From assembly GCF_007096635.1 (NCBI RefSeq), contig NZ_VKAA01000034.1:1-40324 (forward strand): 40,324 bases of DNA, in the 5' to 3' direction. A model generated the notes under the pieces. It had not been told where the DNA came from. It made no database searches and worked only from the letters and a program-made list of their open reading frames with translations. The position numbers and the translations under genes were made by a program. The DNA is from Mycolicibacterium sp. 018/SC-01/001. Lineage in GTDB: Bacteria > Actinomycetota > Actinomycetes > Mycobacteriales > Mycobacteriaceae. Below are positions 1-6,931 of this stretch, piece by piece (the stretch's first letter is position 1; each line of letters opens with the position of its first letter).

Positions 1-1
1 T

Positions 2-88
2 CATCGCCTCGGCACGCGCGGCCGCGGCCGCGGAGCTGGTCATCACGTCGACCAGATCCGCCTCCGCCACCCGCACCATATCGAACAC
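2..88 (-). CDS. 5' end of a minus-strand gene, possibly DUF222/HNH (13E12-type) family
   Basis: Only the first 29 codons are in the window. They are read from a GTG at 88 and begin VFDMVRVAEADLVDVM, then an Ala-rich stretch. An ATG at codon 4 is an alternative start. The short N-terminus, acidic and then alanine-rich, resembles the start of mycobacterial DUF222/HNH-endonuclease (13E12 repeat) proteins. A gene of that family also lies near metZ in M. tuberculosis as I recall. The gene is divergent from the SDR gene at 212, so 89-211 would hold both promoters. The assignment is inference from a very short fragment; the existence of a coding start is more likely than the family name. Confidence 0.35.
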   Translation of the reverse strand, partial: MFDMVRVAEADLVDVMTSSAAAAARAEAM

Positions 89-187
89 ATGTACGAATCT
101 ACGCGCCCTCGACCCGACCCGGCAGCACCAAAATCCCAGCCTGTGGATAAACCCGTGGCTGGGGATAAAGCCTCTTTCCCGCGAAAC

Positions 188-201
188 TTGACACGTGTAA
201 A
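188..201. promoter_or_regulatory. Near-palindrome and -35-like element upstream of the SDR gene
   Basis: TTGACACGTGTAAA contains the perfect palindrome ACACGTGT (191-198), flanked by TT/AA matches. Its first six bases are also a consensus -35 hexamer. It lies 10 bp before the ATG at 214-212, and no good -10 follows at normal spacing. It is therefore more likely an operator than a simple promoter. No regulator gene is adjacent in the visible sequence. Confidence 0.35.
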
Positions 202-211
202 GTCCGAACGC

Positions 212-1075
212 ATGGACAACATCCGTGGAAAGACGATCGCCATCACCGGTGCCGCGCGGGGTATCGGCTTCGCCACGGCCGAAGCGCTACTCAAGCGTGG
301 CGCGCGCGTCGTCATCGGCGATCGCGACGTGGCTCTGCAGGAGTCGTCCGTCGCCAAGCTCTCGAATCTCGGCCCGGCGTCGGGGTATCCGCTCGACGTC
401 ACCGACCGCGAATCCTTCGCGACGTTCCTGGACAAGGCGCGCACCGACGGGGGCGGCCACATCGACGTGCTGATCAACAACGCCGGCGTCATGCCGATCG
501 GGCCGTTCCTCGAGCAGTCCGAGCAGTCGATCCGCTCCTCGATCGAGGTGAATCTCTACGGCGTCATCGCGGGCTGCCAGCTCGCCCTACCCGACATGAT
601 CGCCCGCCGTCGCGGCCACATCATCAACATCGCGTCGCTGTCGGGGCTCATCCCCGTGCCCGGTCAGGTTGTCTACGTCGGCGCGAAGTTCGGCGTCGTC
701 GGCCTGTCCGCCGCACTGGCCGACGAGGTCGCCCCGCACGGCGTGCACGTGTCGGTGGTCATGCCGCCGTTCACCAACACCGAGCTGATCTCGGGCACCA
801 AAGAGATGTCCATCAAACCCGTTGAGCCGCAAGACATCGCACAGGCGATCATCAAGACGCTGAACAAGCCCAAGACACACGTCTCGGTGCCGCCGGCTCT
901 GCGGTTCACCGCGCAGGCCGCGCAGATGCTCGGACCCCGCGGACGGCGTTGGCTGAACGGAAAGCTCGGCCTGGACACCGTCTTCCTCGAATTCGACCAG
1001 ACCAAGCGGGCGAGTTACGAGCAGCGCGCCCAGTCCGCTCTGGGTGTCGTCGAGGGCGCCGACACGACGCCCTGA
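212..1075 (+). CDS. Short-chain dehydrogenase/reductase (SDR)
   Basis: A classical SDR of 287 aa, predicted to be a cytoplasmic NAD(P)-dependent oxidoreductase of unknown substrate. The cofactor loop TGAARGIG is at residues 12-19, the NNAG structural motif at 89-92, catalytic Asn near 114, Ser near 142-144, and the YVGAK catalytic Tyr/Lys at 155 and 159. The C-terminus runs about 40 residues beyond the core fold, as in many mycobacterial SDRs that bind lipophilic substrates. The frame is open upstream to 89, but homology to the SDR fold starts at MDNIRGKTIAITG, so the ATG at 212 is chosen although no clear ribosome-binding site precedes it. It stands alone, convergent with the PGRS-like gene and separated from it by a long hairpin. 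Confidence 0.9.
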   Translation: MDNIRGKTIAITGAARGIGFATAEALLKRGARVVIGDRDVALQESSVAKLSNLGPASGYPLDVTDRESFATFLDKARTDGGGHIDVLINNAGVMPIGPFLEQSEQSIRSSIEVNLYGVIAGCQLALPDMIARRRGHIINIASLSGLIPVPGQVVYVGAKFGVVGLSAALADEVAPHGVHVSVVMPPFTNTELISGTKEMSIKPVEPQDIAQAIIKTLNKPKTHVSVPPALRFTAQAAQMLGPRGRRWLNGKLGLDTVFLEFDQTKRASYEQRAQSALGVVEGADTTP

Positions 1076-1081
1076 CGACGA

Positions 1082-1114
1082 GTGTCGGCGCACACCCCGT
1101 GTGTGCGCCGACAC
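1082..1114. terminator. 14-bp perfect hairpin, bidirectional terminator
   Basis: GTGTCGGCGCACAC (1082-1095) pairs perfectly with GTGTGCGCCGACAC (1101-1114) around a 5-base loop. It lies 6 bp after the SDR stop and 20 bp beyond the stop of the convergent PGRS-like gene. No U-tract follows, which is usual for mycobacterial intrinsic terminators. It is placed to stop transcription from both sides. Confidence 0.75.
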
Positions 1115-1134
1115 CGCAGACCTAGCCGGTACGG

Positions 1135-2697
1135 TCAGTCGTCCGCTCCGGCACCACCGGCACCGCCGGAGCCGCCCGAACCGCCTGCGCCACCGTCGTT
1201 GCCGGTGTTGCCGCTGCCGGAATCACCCGGACCGCCTGGCGATCCGGCGTCACCGCTGCCGCCGAAACCGCCTGTGCCACCGTTGCCGCCGGTACCACCC
1301 GTGCCGCCGGTGCCGCCTCCGAGCGAATCACCACCGAGTCCGCCCTCACCGCCATCGCCGCCTTGACCGCCCTCGTCCAGGCTGCTGTCGCCGCCCAGGC
1401 CACCGGGCCCACCGTCGCCACCGTCGCCGCCGGTGCCGTCCTCGCCGCCGTTCCCGCCGACGCCGCCGACGCCACCCGCACCGCCGACACCACCGGAAGG
1501 TCCGACGCCTCCGTCGCCGCCCTGACCACCCTGTCCGCCGTCACCACCGTCGGCGTCGTCGTCGAGGTCCTGACCGCCGAAACCGCCCGTTCCTCCGGCG
1601 CCACCGGTACCGCCGACGCTGGTGCCCTCGCCGCCGTCACCGCCCAAACCGCCTGTGCCGCCGGTGTTGCCCGCAGATCCGGTGCCGCCGGTGCCGCCCT
1701 GGCCGCCGGTACCACCGGTTTCACCCGAACCGCCATCGCCACCGTCGCCACCCTGGCCCCCGCCGAAGCCGTCGTCACCGAGACCGCCCAGACCACCATC
1801 GCCACCGGTGCCGCCGACCACACCATCGCCACCGTCACCGCCATTGCCGCCCGTGCCGCCTGCGCCATCGATCCCCGTGACGCCATCGCCCCCGTCCCCG
1901 CCGTCACCGCCGTTGCCATCGGTTCCGTCCTGCCCGAACAGACCACCCTTGCCGCCCGCACCGGCGTCACCGCCCGCGCCACCGTCGCCCGGAGTCAGCA
2001 CCGACAGCGGATCGCTGAACCCGTCGCCACCGGTTCCGCCCTTGCCGCCCGCGCCTCCCCGACCCAAGAAGCCTCCGCGCCCACCGGCGCCGCCCTTGCC
2101 GCCCGCCTGGCCATCCTCGCCCGGGTCGGTCCCGCTCGCGCCGGTCCCGCCCTGGCCGCCGGCACCACCGACACCGAAGAAGAACCCGCCGTCGCCTCCG
2201 CGACCGCCGACGCCGCCGTCGACGCCCTGGCCGCCGGTACCGCCGACGCCGAAGTACAGGCCGCCTTTGCCACCATCGCCGCCGTTGAGGCCGTCACCGC
2301 CCTTGCCGAACAACAGGCCGGCATTGCCGCCGTTGCATGCCGCACCCTCGCACCCCTCCTGAGCGTTCAACCCGTTGCCGATCAGCCAGCCGCCGTCGCC
2401 GAATGGGCGAAACAGGTGGAATCCGTTGGGATTTGCAGCTTGCAATGCGATGCGGGCGGACTCGACCGCTGAACCCGAGGGCTCGTCGGCACCACCGTGT
2501 CGTCCGTGCAGCCACCACCAGTCCGCATCGGTCGACGCCAGCTGCACCGCGATCGAGCGCGTGGGCGGTGCTGATTCGGGCGCATGCAACCCGGTGGTCA
2601 GCAGCCCCACACCGACGACGGCGGCACCACCGATCCCCGCGGTCAGGCAGTGCCGGACCGCATTGCGGGTCTGGCGCGATGAGAGATGTTCGGACAT
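1135..2697 (-). CDS. Secreted PGRS-like glycine-rich repeat protein without a PE domain
   Basis: This 520-aa protein has a basic N-terminus and a hydrophobic segment at about residues 18-38, consistent with a signal peptide or anchor. A unique segment (40-100) with an unusual WWW (60-62) follows. Then comes GGWLIGNG (102-109), a signature seen at the entrance of PE_PGRS repeat domains, a close Cys pair (116, 121), and about 390 residues of GGxGGx repeats with aromatic interruptions (GGLYFG, GGFFFG). PE_PGRS proteins normally start with a PE domain of about 100 residues used for ESX secretion; that is absent here and replaced by a conventional export signal. The ATG at 2697 follows a GGGGGAAAGG purine run about 8 bases upstream. 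Surface location is inferred. The opposite strand shows long Pro-rich open frames that are only shadows of the repeats. Confidence 0.82.
   Translation of the reverse strand: MSEHLSSRQTRNAVRHCLTAGIGGAAVVGVGLLTTGLHAPESAPPTRSIAVQLASTDADWWWLHGRHGGADEPSGSAVESARIALQAANPNGFHLFRPFGDGGWLIGNGLNAQEGCEGAACNGGNAGLLFGKGGDGLNGGDGGKGGLYFGVGGTGGQGVDGGVGGRGGDGGFFFGVGGAGGQGGTGASGTDPGEDGQAGGKGGAGGRGGFLGRGGAGGKGGTGGDGFSDPLSVLTPGDGGAGGDAGAGGKGGLFGQDGTDGNGGDGGDGGDGVTGIDGAGGTGGNGGDGGDGVVGGTGGDGGLGGLGDDGFGGGQGGDGGDGGSGETGGTGGQGGTGGTGSAGNTGGTGGLGGDGGEGTSVGGTGGAGGTGGFGGQDLDDDADGGDGGQGGQGGDGGVGPSGGVGGAGGVGGVGGNGGEDGTGGDGGDGGPGGLGGDSSLDEGGQGGDGGEGGLGGDSLGGGTGGTGGTGGNGGTGGFGGSGDAGSPGGPGDSGSGNTGNDGGAGGSGGSGGAGGAGADD
1150..2330 (-). 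repeat. PGRS-type coding repeat (Gly-Gly-x units)
   Basis: This is a degenerate triplet-of-codons repeat, GGC/GGT-rich on the minus strand (ccg/acc on the plus strand), encoding tandem GGxGGx units. Copies differ at nearly every third base, so it is an old, diverging protein repeat rather than a recent DNA tandem array. Such tracts are prone to slippage and to assembly error. Confidence 0.85.
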
Positions 2698-2769
2698 GGA
2701 AGGCCTTTCCCCCGTTGGAGGCCCCGCGAACGCGGACCCTGGTAATCAGCTGAGAGCGCTGACAGCAGA

Positions 2770-2799
2770 AATGTATGACTTTGCTCACATTGGGGTCAA
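2770..2799 (-). promoter_or_regulatory. Candidate SigA-type promoter of the PGRS-like gene
   Basis: On the minus strand, TTGACC (2799-2794) and TACATT (2775-2770) are separated by 18 bp, about 72 bp upstream of the PGRS-like start codon. The surrounding 2760-2940 is clearly more AT-rich than the rest of the window. The remainder of this 243-bp intergenic region shows no open frame I would call a gene. Confidence 0.5.
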
Positions 2800-2940
2800 G
2801 GATTTGCTATGAATTCGCTGAGTTACTTCGGCGAACCGCTGTAAACGCACAAATCACAAGTCAGAGAGGTGGAAACAACGCAACCGACAATTTTTTGCCA
2901 TCAATCTCCGTTAGCTTTAAGATCGAGTCTTCATGGCTCT

Positions 2941-3555
2941 CTAGTTCGCTGCAATGCCGTCGATGAGACGGTCGCAGACCACGTACATGTCTGACTTCGC
3001 CGCCTCCTGATCGGCCGCGCGAGCGATGAACAGTGCCGCTTCGTCGAGCGCACCCAACAGCACATGGGCGGTCGGCCGCACGGGCTGCTCGGGAATCACA
3101 CCGTCTGCCATCGCCTGTCCCAGCATCGCCTCGATCACGCCGAGCCCGTACCGCATCCCCACCTCGCGCCAGCGCTGCCAGCCGAGTACGGCGGGCGCGT
3201 CGATCAGCACGATCCGCTGAACATCAGGCGCCGAGCACACATCCAAGAACAACCGCGCACCCACGCGCATCGCTGCGAGGTGATCGGCGGGCGCAGCCTC
3301 GGCGATTCCCGTCGCGATTCGGGTCACCAACTCGGCTTCCACGTCCTCGTACACGGCCGCGAACAACTCCGTCTTGTCCGCGAACTGGTGGTAGAGCGCA
3401 CCCCGCGTCACACCTGCCGCAGCAACGATCGCCTGTGTGGACACGTCAGCGAAACCGTTGACGGCGAACAACTCTCGAGAGGACGCCAGCAACTTCGCGC
3501 GAGTCGCCGCAGTGCGCTCCGCCTGGGTACGACGAGGCCGGGGGTTGACTTCCAT
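2941..3555 (-). CDS. TetR/AcrR-family transcriptional regulator
   Basis: A TetR regulator of 204 aa, a normal length for the family. The N-terminal DNA-binding domain has the typical run TRAKLLASSRELFAVNGF (about 18-35), followed by the helix-turn-helix VSTQAIVAAAGVTRGALYHQF (about 38-58). The ligand domain follows. It is divergent from the alpha/beta hydrolase at 3618 with only 62 bp between starts. The ATG at 3555 sits inside the first copy of a repeated operator-like sequence, which suggests autorepression and a very short or absent leader; no ribosome-binding site is visible. The likely role is control of itself and the hydrolase in response to an unknown small molecule. Confidence 0.93.
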   Translation of the reverse strand: MEVNPRPRRTQAERTAATRAKLLASSRELFAVNGFADVSTQAIVAAAGVTRGALYHQFADKTELFAAVYEDVEAELVTRIATGIAEAAPADHLAAMRVGARLFLDVCSAPDVQRIVLIDAPAVLGWQRWREVGMRYGLGVIEAMLGQAMADGVIPEQPVRPTAHVLLGALDEAALFIARAADQEAAKSDMYVVCDRLIDGIAAN

Positions 3556-3592
3556 ACAGTCTGTACGTAACTTCCATACTCAGTGTTCGTAA
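3548..3592. promoter_or_regulatory. Duplicated TetR operator between regulator and hydrolase
   Basis: Two 23-bp direct repeats (3548-3570 and 3570-3592) share ACTTCCATAC at the left and CGTAA at the right. They match at 18 of 23 positions and have a register of 22 bp, close to two helical turns. The first copy contains the dyad TACAGTCTGTA. The repeats cover the regulator's start codon and lie upstream of the hydrolase, as expected for a TetR protein binding as two dimers on one face of the helix. Confidence 0.65.
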
Positions 3593-3617
3593 ATGTCGAC
3601 CCAAAGGATAACCGCCG

Positions 3618-4475
3618 ATGCCCACCGTCGAGCTCAGCGCCGCCACTATCGAGTACCGCGAGTCCGGCCCGAAAGACTCCGCCCATCCGCCGGTAGTGCT
3701 CGTGCACGGGGCCCTGGTCGATTCGCGACTGTGGGACGGTGTGGCCACCGACCTCGCGGCACGCGGGTTCCGCTGCATACAACCGGATCTTCCGCTGGGC
3801 GCGCACCGCATCCCGGTGCGGGATCGCACCGCGCTGACACCCGAGGGTGTCGCAGAGTTGGTGCACCAGTTCCTCGTCGACCTCGACCTGCACGACGTCA
3901 CCCTCGTCGGCAACGACACCGGCGGGGGCATCTGCCAATTCCTCATCGATGCGCACCCCGACCGGATCGGTCGGCTCGTGCTCACGAATTGCGATGCGTT
4001 CGAAACGTTTCCGCCGTTCCCGTTCAACGCAGTGTTCACCGCGATGCGAACCCGGATCACGGTCAGCGCACTGATGGCGCCCATGGGCATCACCGCGCTG
4101 CGGCACTCCCCGCTGGGTTTCGGCCTGCTCGCCAAGAAGCTCGATCCCGAGCTGACCGCCTCGTGGCTCACCCCAGCACGCACCGACCGGCGCGTCGCCG
4201 GCGACTTCGCCGCGCTGGCGCGTGGAATCGGCCGCACCGACCTGACAGACACCGCGCCCCGGCTGCACCGCTTCACCAAGCCCGTCACCATCGTCTGGGG
4301 CGCCGACGACCGTTGCTTCACACCGGAACTGGGGCGCCGGCTAGCAGCGCTGTTCCCGAACTCGACCGTGATCGACGTGCCGGATGCCACGACGTTCGTG
4401 CCGCTGGACGCACCGGAAGCCGTCAGCTCGGCGATCCGTCAGGCGAATTCCGGGATCGGATCGCCGAAGCGGTAA
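3618..4475 (+). CDS. Alpha/beta hydrolase with an Asp at the nucleophile position
   Basis: This 285-aa alpha/beta-hydrolase-fold protein has the oxyanion-hole HG at 30-31. The nucleophile elbow reads VGNDTGG with Asp100 instead of Ser, as in haloalkane dehalogenase and epoxide hydrolase type enzymes. An acid-containing GADDR segment follows. The usual late catalytic His is not visible: the place where DxGHF is expected reads DATTF. Substrate is unknown, and hydrolytic activity may be altered or lost. The ATG at 3618 is supported by an AAAGGA ribosome-binding site about 9 bases upstream. It is probably controlled by the divergent TetR. Its 3' end overlaps the convergent minus-strand gene by 37 bp. 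Confidence 0.9.
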   Translation: MPTVELSAATIEYRESGPKDSAHPPVVLVHGALVDSRLWDGVATDLAARGFRCIQPDLPLGAHRIPVRDRTALTPEGVAELVHQFLVDLDLHDVTLVGNDTGGGICQFLIDAHPDRIGRLVLTNCDAFETFPPFPFNAVFTAMRTRITVSALMAPMGITALRHSPLGFGLLAKKLDPELTASWLTPARTDRRVAGDFAALARGIGRTDLTDTAPRLHRFTKPVTIVWGADDRCFTPELGRRLAALFPNSTVIDVPDATTFVPLDAPEAVSSAIRQANSGIGSPKR

Positions 4476-4843
4476 GCCTCGATGGCGTCGAGGTTGGCGA
4501 AGAATTCCTCGACACCGAACTGGTAGTCACCAGCGGTTCCGACGAACACCACGTGCACGATCTCCCCGTCGTCGTCCGGGGTCAACAGCGCGACCGTCAC
4601 GTTGACGACGTCGTCCTCGTCGGGCACATCGGCCTCCGATGGCCCCCAGTACCAGGCCGCGCCGGTCTCGTCGTCGACGTCCTCGGAGAACTCCCAGCCG
4701 CGCTCCGTCAGCTGCCCATCGAAATCCTCCAGATCGGAAGCGATCTCGAGCTGCTCGAGCACGCGCGCCGGAATCCAGCCCTCCTCACGCGCCGCCTGCC
4801 GCTTCTTGCGGCGGGCCTTCTTCTGCTCGGAGCGGCGTGACAC
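4439..4843 (-). CDS. Conserved small acidic hypothetical protein
   Basis: A 134-aa protein with a strongly basic N-terminus (MSRRSEQKKARRKKRQAAREEG) followed by an acidic body rich in Asp/Glu. No catalytic motif or membrane segment is visible. Its ATG at 4843 directly abuts the metZ stop codon, so it is the last gene of the metZ operon and is probably translationally coupled to it. The split charge pattern could suit nucleic-acid or ribosome contact, but that is only a guess. Its 3' end overlaps the convergent hydrolase gene. Confidence 0.78.
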   Translation of the reverse strand: MSRRSEQKKARRKKRQAAREEGWIPARVLEQLEIASDLEDFDGQLTERGWEFSEDVDDETGAAWYWGPSEADVPDEDDVVNVTVALLTPDDDGEIVHVVFVGTAGDYQFGVEEFFANLDAIEAYRFGDPIPEFA

Positions 4844-6061
4844 CTACGAAAGCGCCTGGTCGAGATCGGCGATCAGATCCTCGGTGCCTTCCAGGCCGAC
4901 CGAGATGCGAACGACGCCGTCGCCCAGCCCGATCGCCGCGCGGCCCTCCGGTCCCATCGCGCGGTGAGTGGTCGTCGCCGGATGGGTGATCAGGGATTTG
5001 GAATCGCCGAGGTTGTTGGAGATGTCGACGATGCGCAGTTTGTCGAGGACCTCGAACGCACGGGATTTGGTGCCGCCGGCGAGTTCGAAGGTGACGACGG
5101 TGCCACCACCGGTCATCTGCCGCTTGGCGAGGTCGAACTGCGGGTGCGACGGAAGCAGCGGGTACTTCACCCAACTCACCGACGGATGGGATTCCAGGAA
5201 CTCGGCAATGCGGTGCGCCGACGAATTCTGGTGCTGCACACGCAGAGCCAGCGTCTCCAGCCCCTTGAGCAGCGTCCACGCGTTGAACGGGCTCAGCGCC
5301 GGCCCGGTGTGCCGCATCAGCTTCTGCACCGGGCCGTCGATGTACTCCGTGCTGCCCAGAATCGCGCCGCCGAGGACGCGGCCCTGCCCGTCGATGTGCT
5401 TGGTGCCCGAATAGATGACCACATCCACACCCAGCGGGAAGCCCTGCTGCAGGATCGGAGTGGCAAAGACGTTGTCCAGCACCACCTGTGCGCCCGCAGC
5501 ATGGGCGAGCTCGCACACCGCCGCGATGTCGACCAGCGACTGCATCGGGTTCGACGGCGTCTCGAAGAACACCGCCTGCGTGGGAACCGAGAGAGCTTCC
5601 TCCCACTGCGACAGGTCGTCGCCGTCGACGAAGACCGTCTCCACGCCCCAGCGCGGCAGGATCTCGCTGCAGACCACGAAGCAGGAGCCGAACAGGCTGC
5701 GCGCGGCCACCAGCCGATCGCCCGCCCCCAGCAGGGCACCCAGCGCGGTGAACACCGCCGACATGCCGGTGGCCGTCGCGAAGCAGGCCGGTGCGCCCTC
5801 GAGCAGTCGCAGCCGCTCCTCGAACATCGAGATCGTCGGGTTGCCGTAGCGGGAGTACACGTATCGGTCGATCTCGCCGGTGAACGCTTTCTCCGCGTCG
5901 GCCGCGCTCTCGTAGACATAGCCCGACGTCAGATACAACGCCTCGGCGGTCTCCTCGAAACCGGAGCGCAGCAGCCCGCCGCGCACACCGACCGTGGCCT
6001 GGCTGACGCCATCGGGCAGTTCGGCGGGGGTGCGCACGGATGGACGCACAGGCTCGCTCAT
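4844..6061 (-). CDS. metZ: O-succinylhomoserine sulfhydrylase
   Basis: A PLP enzyme of the Cys/Met-metabolism family that makes homocysteine from O-succinylhomoserine and sulfide, on the methionine pathway. The protein is 405 aa, close to the mycobacterial MetZ length. Visible motifs are RYGNP (71-75), the PLP-binding Asp196 in LDNVFATP, and the Schiff-base lysine in YSGTK (Lys221). The frame is open further upstream, but homology begins at MSEPVRPSVRTPAELP, and the ATG at 6061 overlaps the rhodanese stop as ATGA, a coupling signal. Gene order with the rhodanese and purT matches that recalled for M. tuberculosis Rv0389-Rv0391. The sister enzymes MetB and MetY are alternatives; context favours MetZ. 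Confidence 0.92.
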   Translation of the reverse strand: MSEPVRPSVRTPAELPDGVSQATVGVRGGLLRSGFEETAEALYLTSGYVYESAADAEKAFTGEIDRYVYSRYGNPTISMFEERLRLLEGAPACFATATGMSAVFTALGALLGAGDRLVAARSLFGSCFVVCSEILPRWGVETVFVDGDDLSQWEEALSVPTQAVFFETPSNPMQSLVDIAAVCELAHAAGAQVVLDNVFATPILQQGFPLGVDVVIYSGTKHIDGQGRVLGGAILGSTEYIDGPVQKLMRHTGPALSPFNAWTLLKGLETLALRVQHQNSSAHRIAEFLESHPSVSWVKYPLLPSHPQFDLAKRQMTGGGTVVTFELAGGTKSRAFEVLDKLRIVDISNNLGDSKSLITHPATTTHRAMGPEGRAAIGLGDGVVRISVGLEGTEDLIADLDQALS

Positions 6062-6471
6062 GACTGCCTCCACGGCAGGCCCACGGCCTTCCAGCCGGTG
6101 GCACCGCGATGACCGTGCTCGTCGAGGTTGCCCTCGAAGCCGTCGAGGATGTTGTACGACGGCCCGATACCCGCCGCGGTCGCGGCCTCGGCCGCGCCGA
6201 TCGACCGGTTGCCGGAACGGCACAGGAACGCCACGGGGCGATCACCGGGGGTGATACCCGCCGCCAGCAGATCCTCGACGAACCCGTCGTTGCGAGAGCC
6301 GTCGGTGCGGTTCCACTCGATGAACACCGTCTCGCGCTGCAGCGGAGACAGATCCGGAACTCCCACGAAGCGCCATTCGGCATCGGTGCGGCAGTCGACC
6401 AGCACGGCAGCGGGGTTCTCGCTCAGAAGCTTCCAGGCCTCCTCCGGCGAGATGTCTCCGGCATAACTCAC
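6058..6471 (-). CDS. Rhodanese-like sulfurtransferase (Rv0390 type)
   Basis: A single rhodanese domain of 137 aa. The active-site loop is CRSGNRS with Cys84, the persulfide-carrying residue, and the domain ends in the conserved GHRGATGWKAVGLPWRQ. The open frame runs further upstream to 6567, but similarity to the Rv0390-type N-terminus (SYAGDISPEEAW) selects the GTG at 6471. It overlaps metZ by 4 bp. Being coupled to a sulfhydrylase that consumes sulfide suggests it supplies or handles sulfane sulfur for methionine synthesis; that link is inference from position. Confidence 0.9.
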   Translation of the reverse strand: MSYAGDISPEEAWKLLSENPAAVLVDCRTDAEWRFVGVPDLSPLQRETVFIEWNRTDGSRNDGFVEDLLAAGITPGDRPVAFLCRSGNRSIGAAEAATAAGIGPSYNILDGFEGNLDEHGHRGATGWKAVGLPWRQS

Positions 6472-6490
6472 GGTCGTGAGTGTCGCACAG

Positions 6491-6931
6491 CTAGCTGGGA
6501 CCGGTCGAACAGACCTTCCACGCCCCGTCCTCCCGCGCGAACGGGATGTCCGATGTCTGCTTGGCATCCGGCGCGTTGGCGAAGTGATAGGTGACCGACG
6601 CGGTGGCCCGGTCCCCGTCGACTCTGACGTCGGTCACACCGTCGACGAACCGCTCACCCTGCTTGGCTTTCGAATCCCGTTGACGCGCAAGAACATCTGC
6701 TTCGGTACCGAGCTGCGGGGTGCACGTGTAGGTCCTGAAGTCCGCGTAGTCGTCGCGTTGCAGGGCATCGTTCTGGCCGGCGGTGGCGCGCGCGATGAGC
6801 TGCTCGTCGGTGAGCTCGCTGCCGGAGAAGAGGTTGAACAACCAGATTGCGATCACGATGGCGACAATGATCGCCAGCGCACCCAGAAACGGTGCCGGTG
6901 ACGCGCCCGTGGACTCGTCGGGCTCGCTCAC
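6491..6931 (-). CDS. Single-pass membrane protein with an extracytoplasmic Cys-pair domain
   Basis: A 146-aa protein with a short cytoplasmic tail, one membrane helix at about residues 16-35, and a C-terminal domain of about 105 residues resembling the NTF2/DUF4878-like domains exported by mycobacteria. Cys70 and Cys141 frame the domain and could form a disulfide. The domain resembles that of the Rv0361-like protein at 20185, including a GD-x-A-x-x-x-V strand and a final WK[VI]C. Its ATG overlaps the purT stop as ATGA and it ends 20 bp before the rhodanese start, so it is an operon member. Function is unknown. Confidence 0.82.
   Translation of the reverse strand: MSEPDESTGASPAPFLGALAIIVAIVIAIWLFNLFSGSELTDEQLIARATAGQNDALQRDDYADFRTYTCTPQLGTEADVLARQRDSKAKQGERFVDGVTDVRVDGDRATASVTYHFANAPDAKQTSDIPFAREDGAWKVCSTGPS

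Noticed and set aside
1150..2330. Repeat array that could be mistaken for a CRISPR or tandem DNA repeat
   Set aside because: Units are degenerate, in frame and without regular spacers; they encode GGx protein repeats.
1082..2472. Long Pro- and Ala-rich open frames on the plus strand opposite the PGRS-like gene
   Set aside because: They are complements of the glycine-codon repeats (CCG/ACC runs), have no ribosome-binding sites, and end where the repeats end.
2698..2940. Possible horizontally acquired segment because of AT-richness
   Set aside because: It is a short intergenic promoter region with no repeats, integrase or tRNA; AT-rich promoters are normal in this background.
4964..6112. 382-codon open frame on the plus strand
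   Set aside because: It lies entirely opposite metZ, is rich in Arg/His/Gln, and has no domain; metZ motifs are complete on the other strand.
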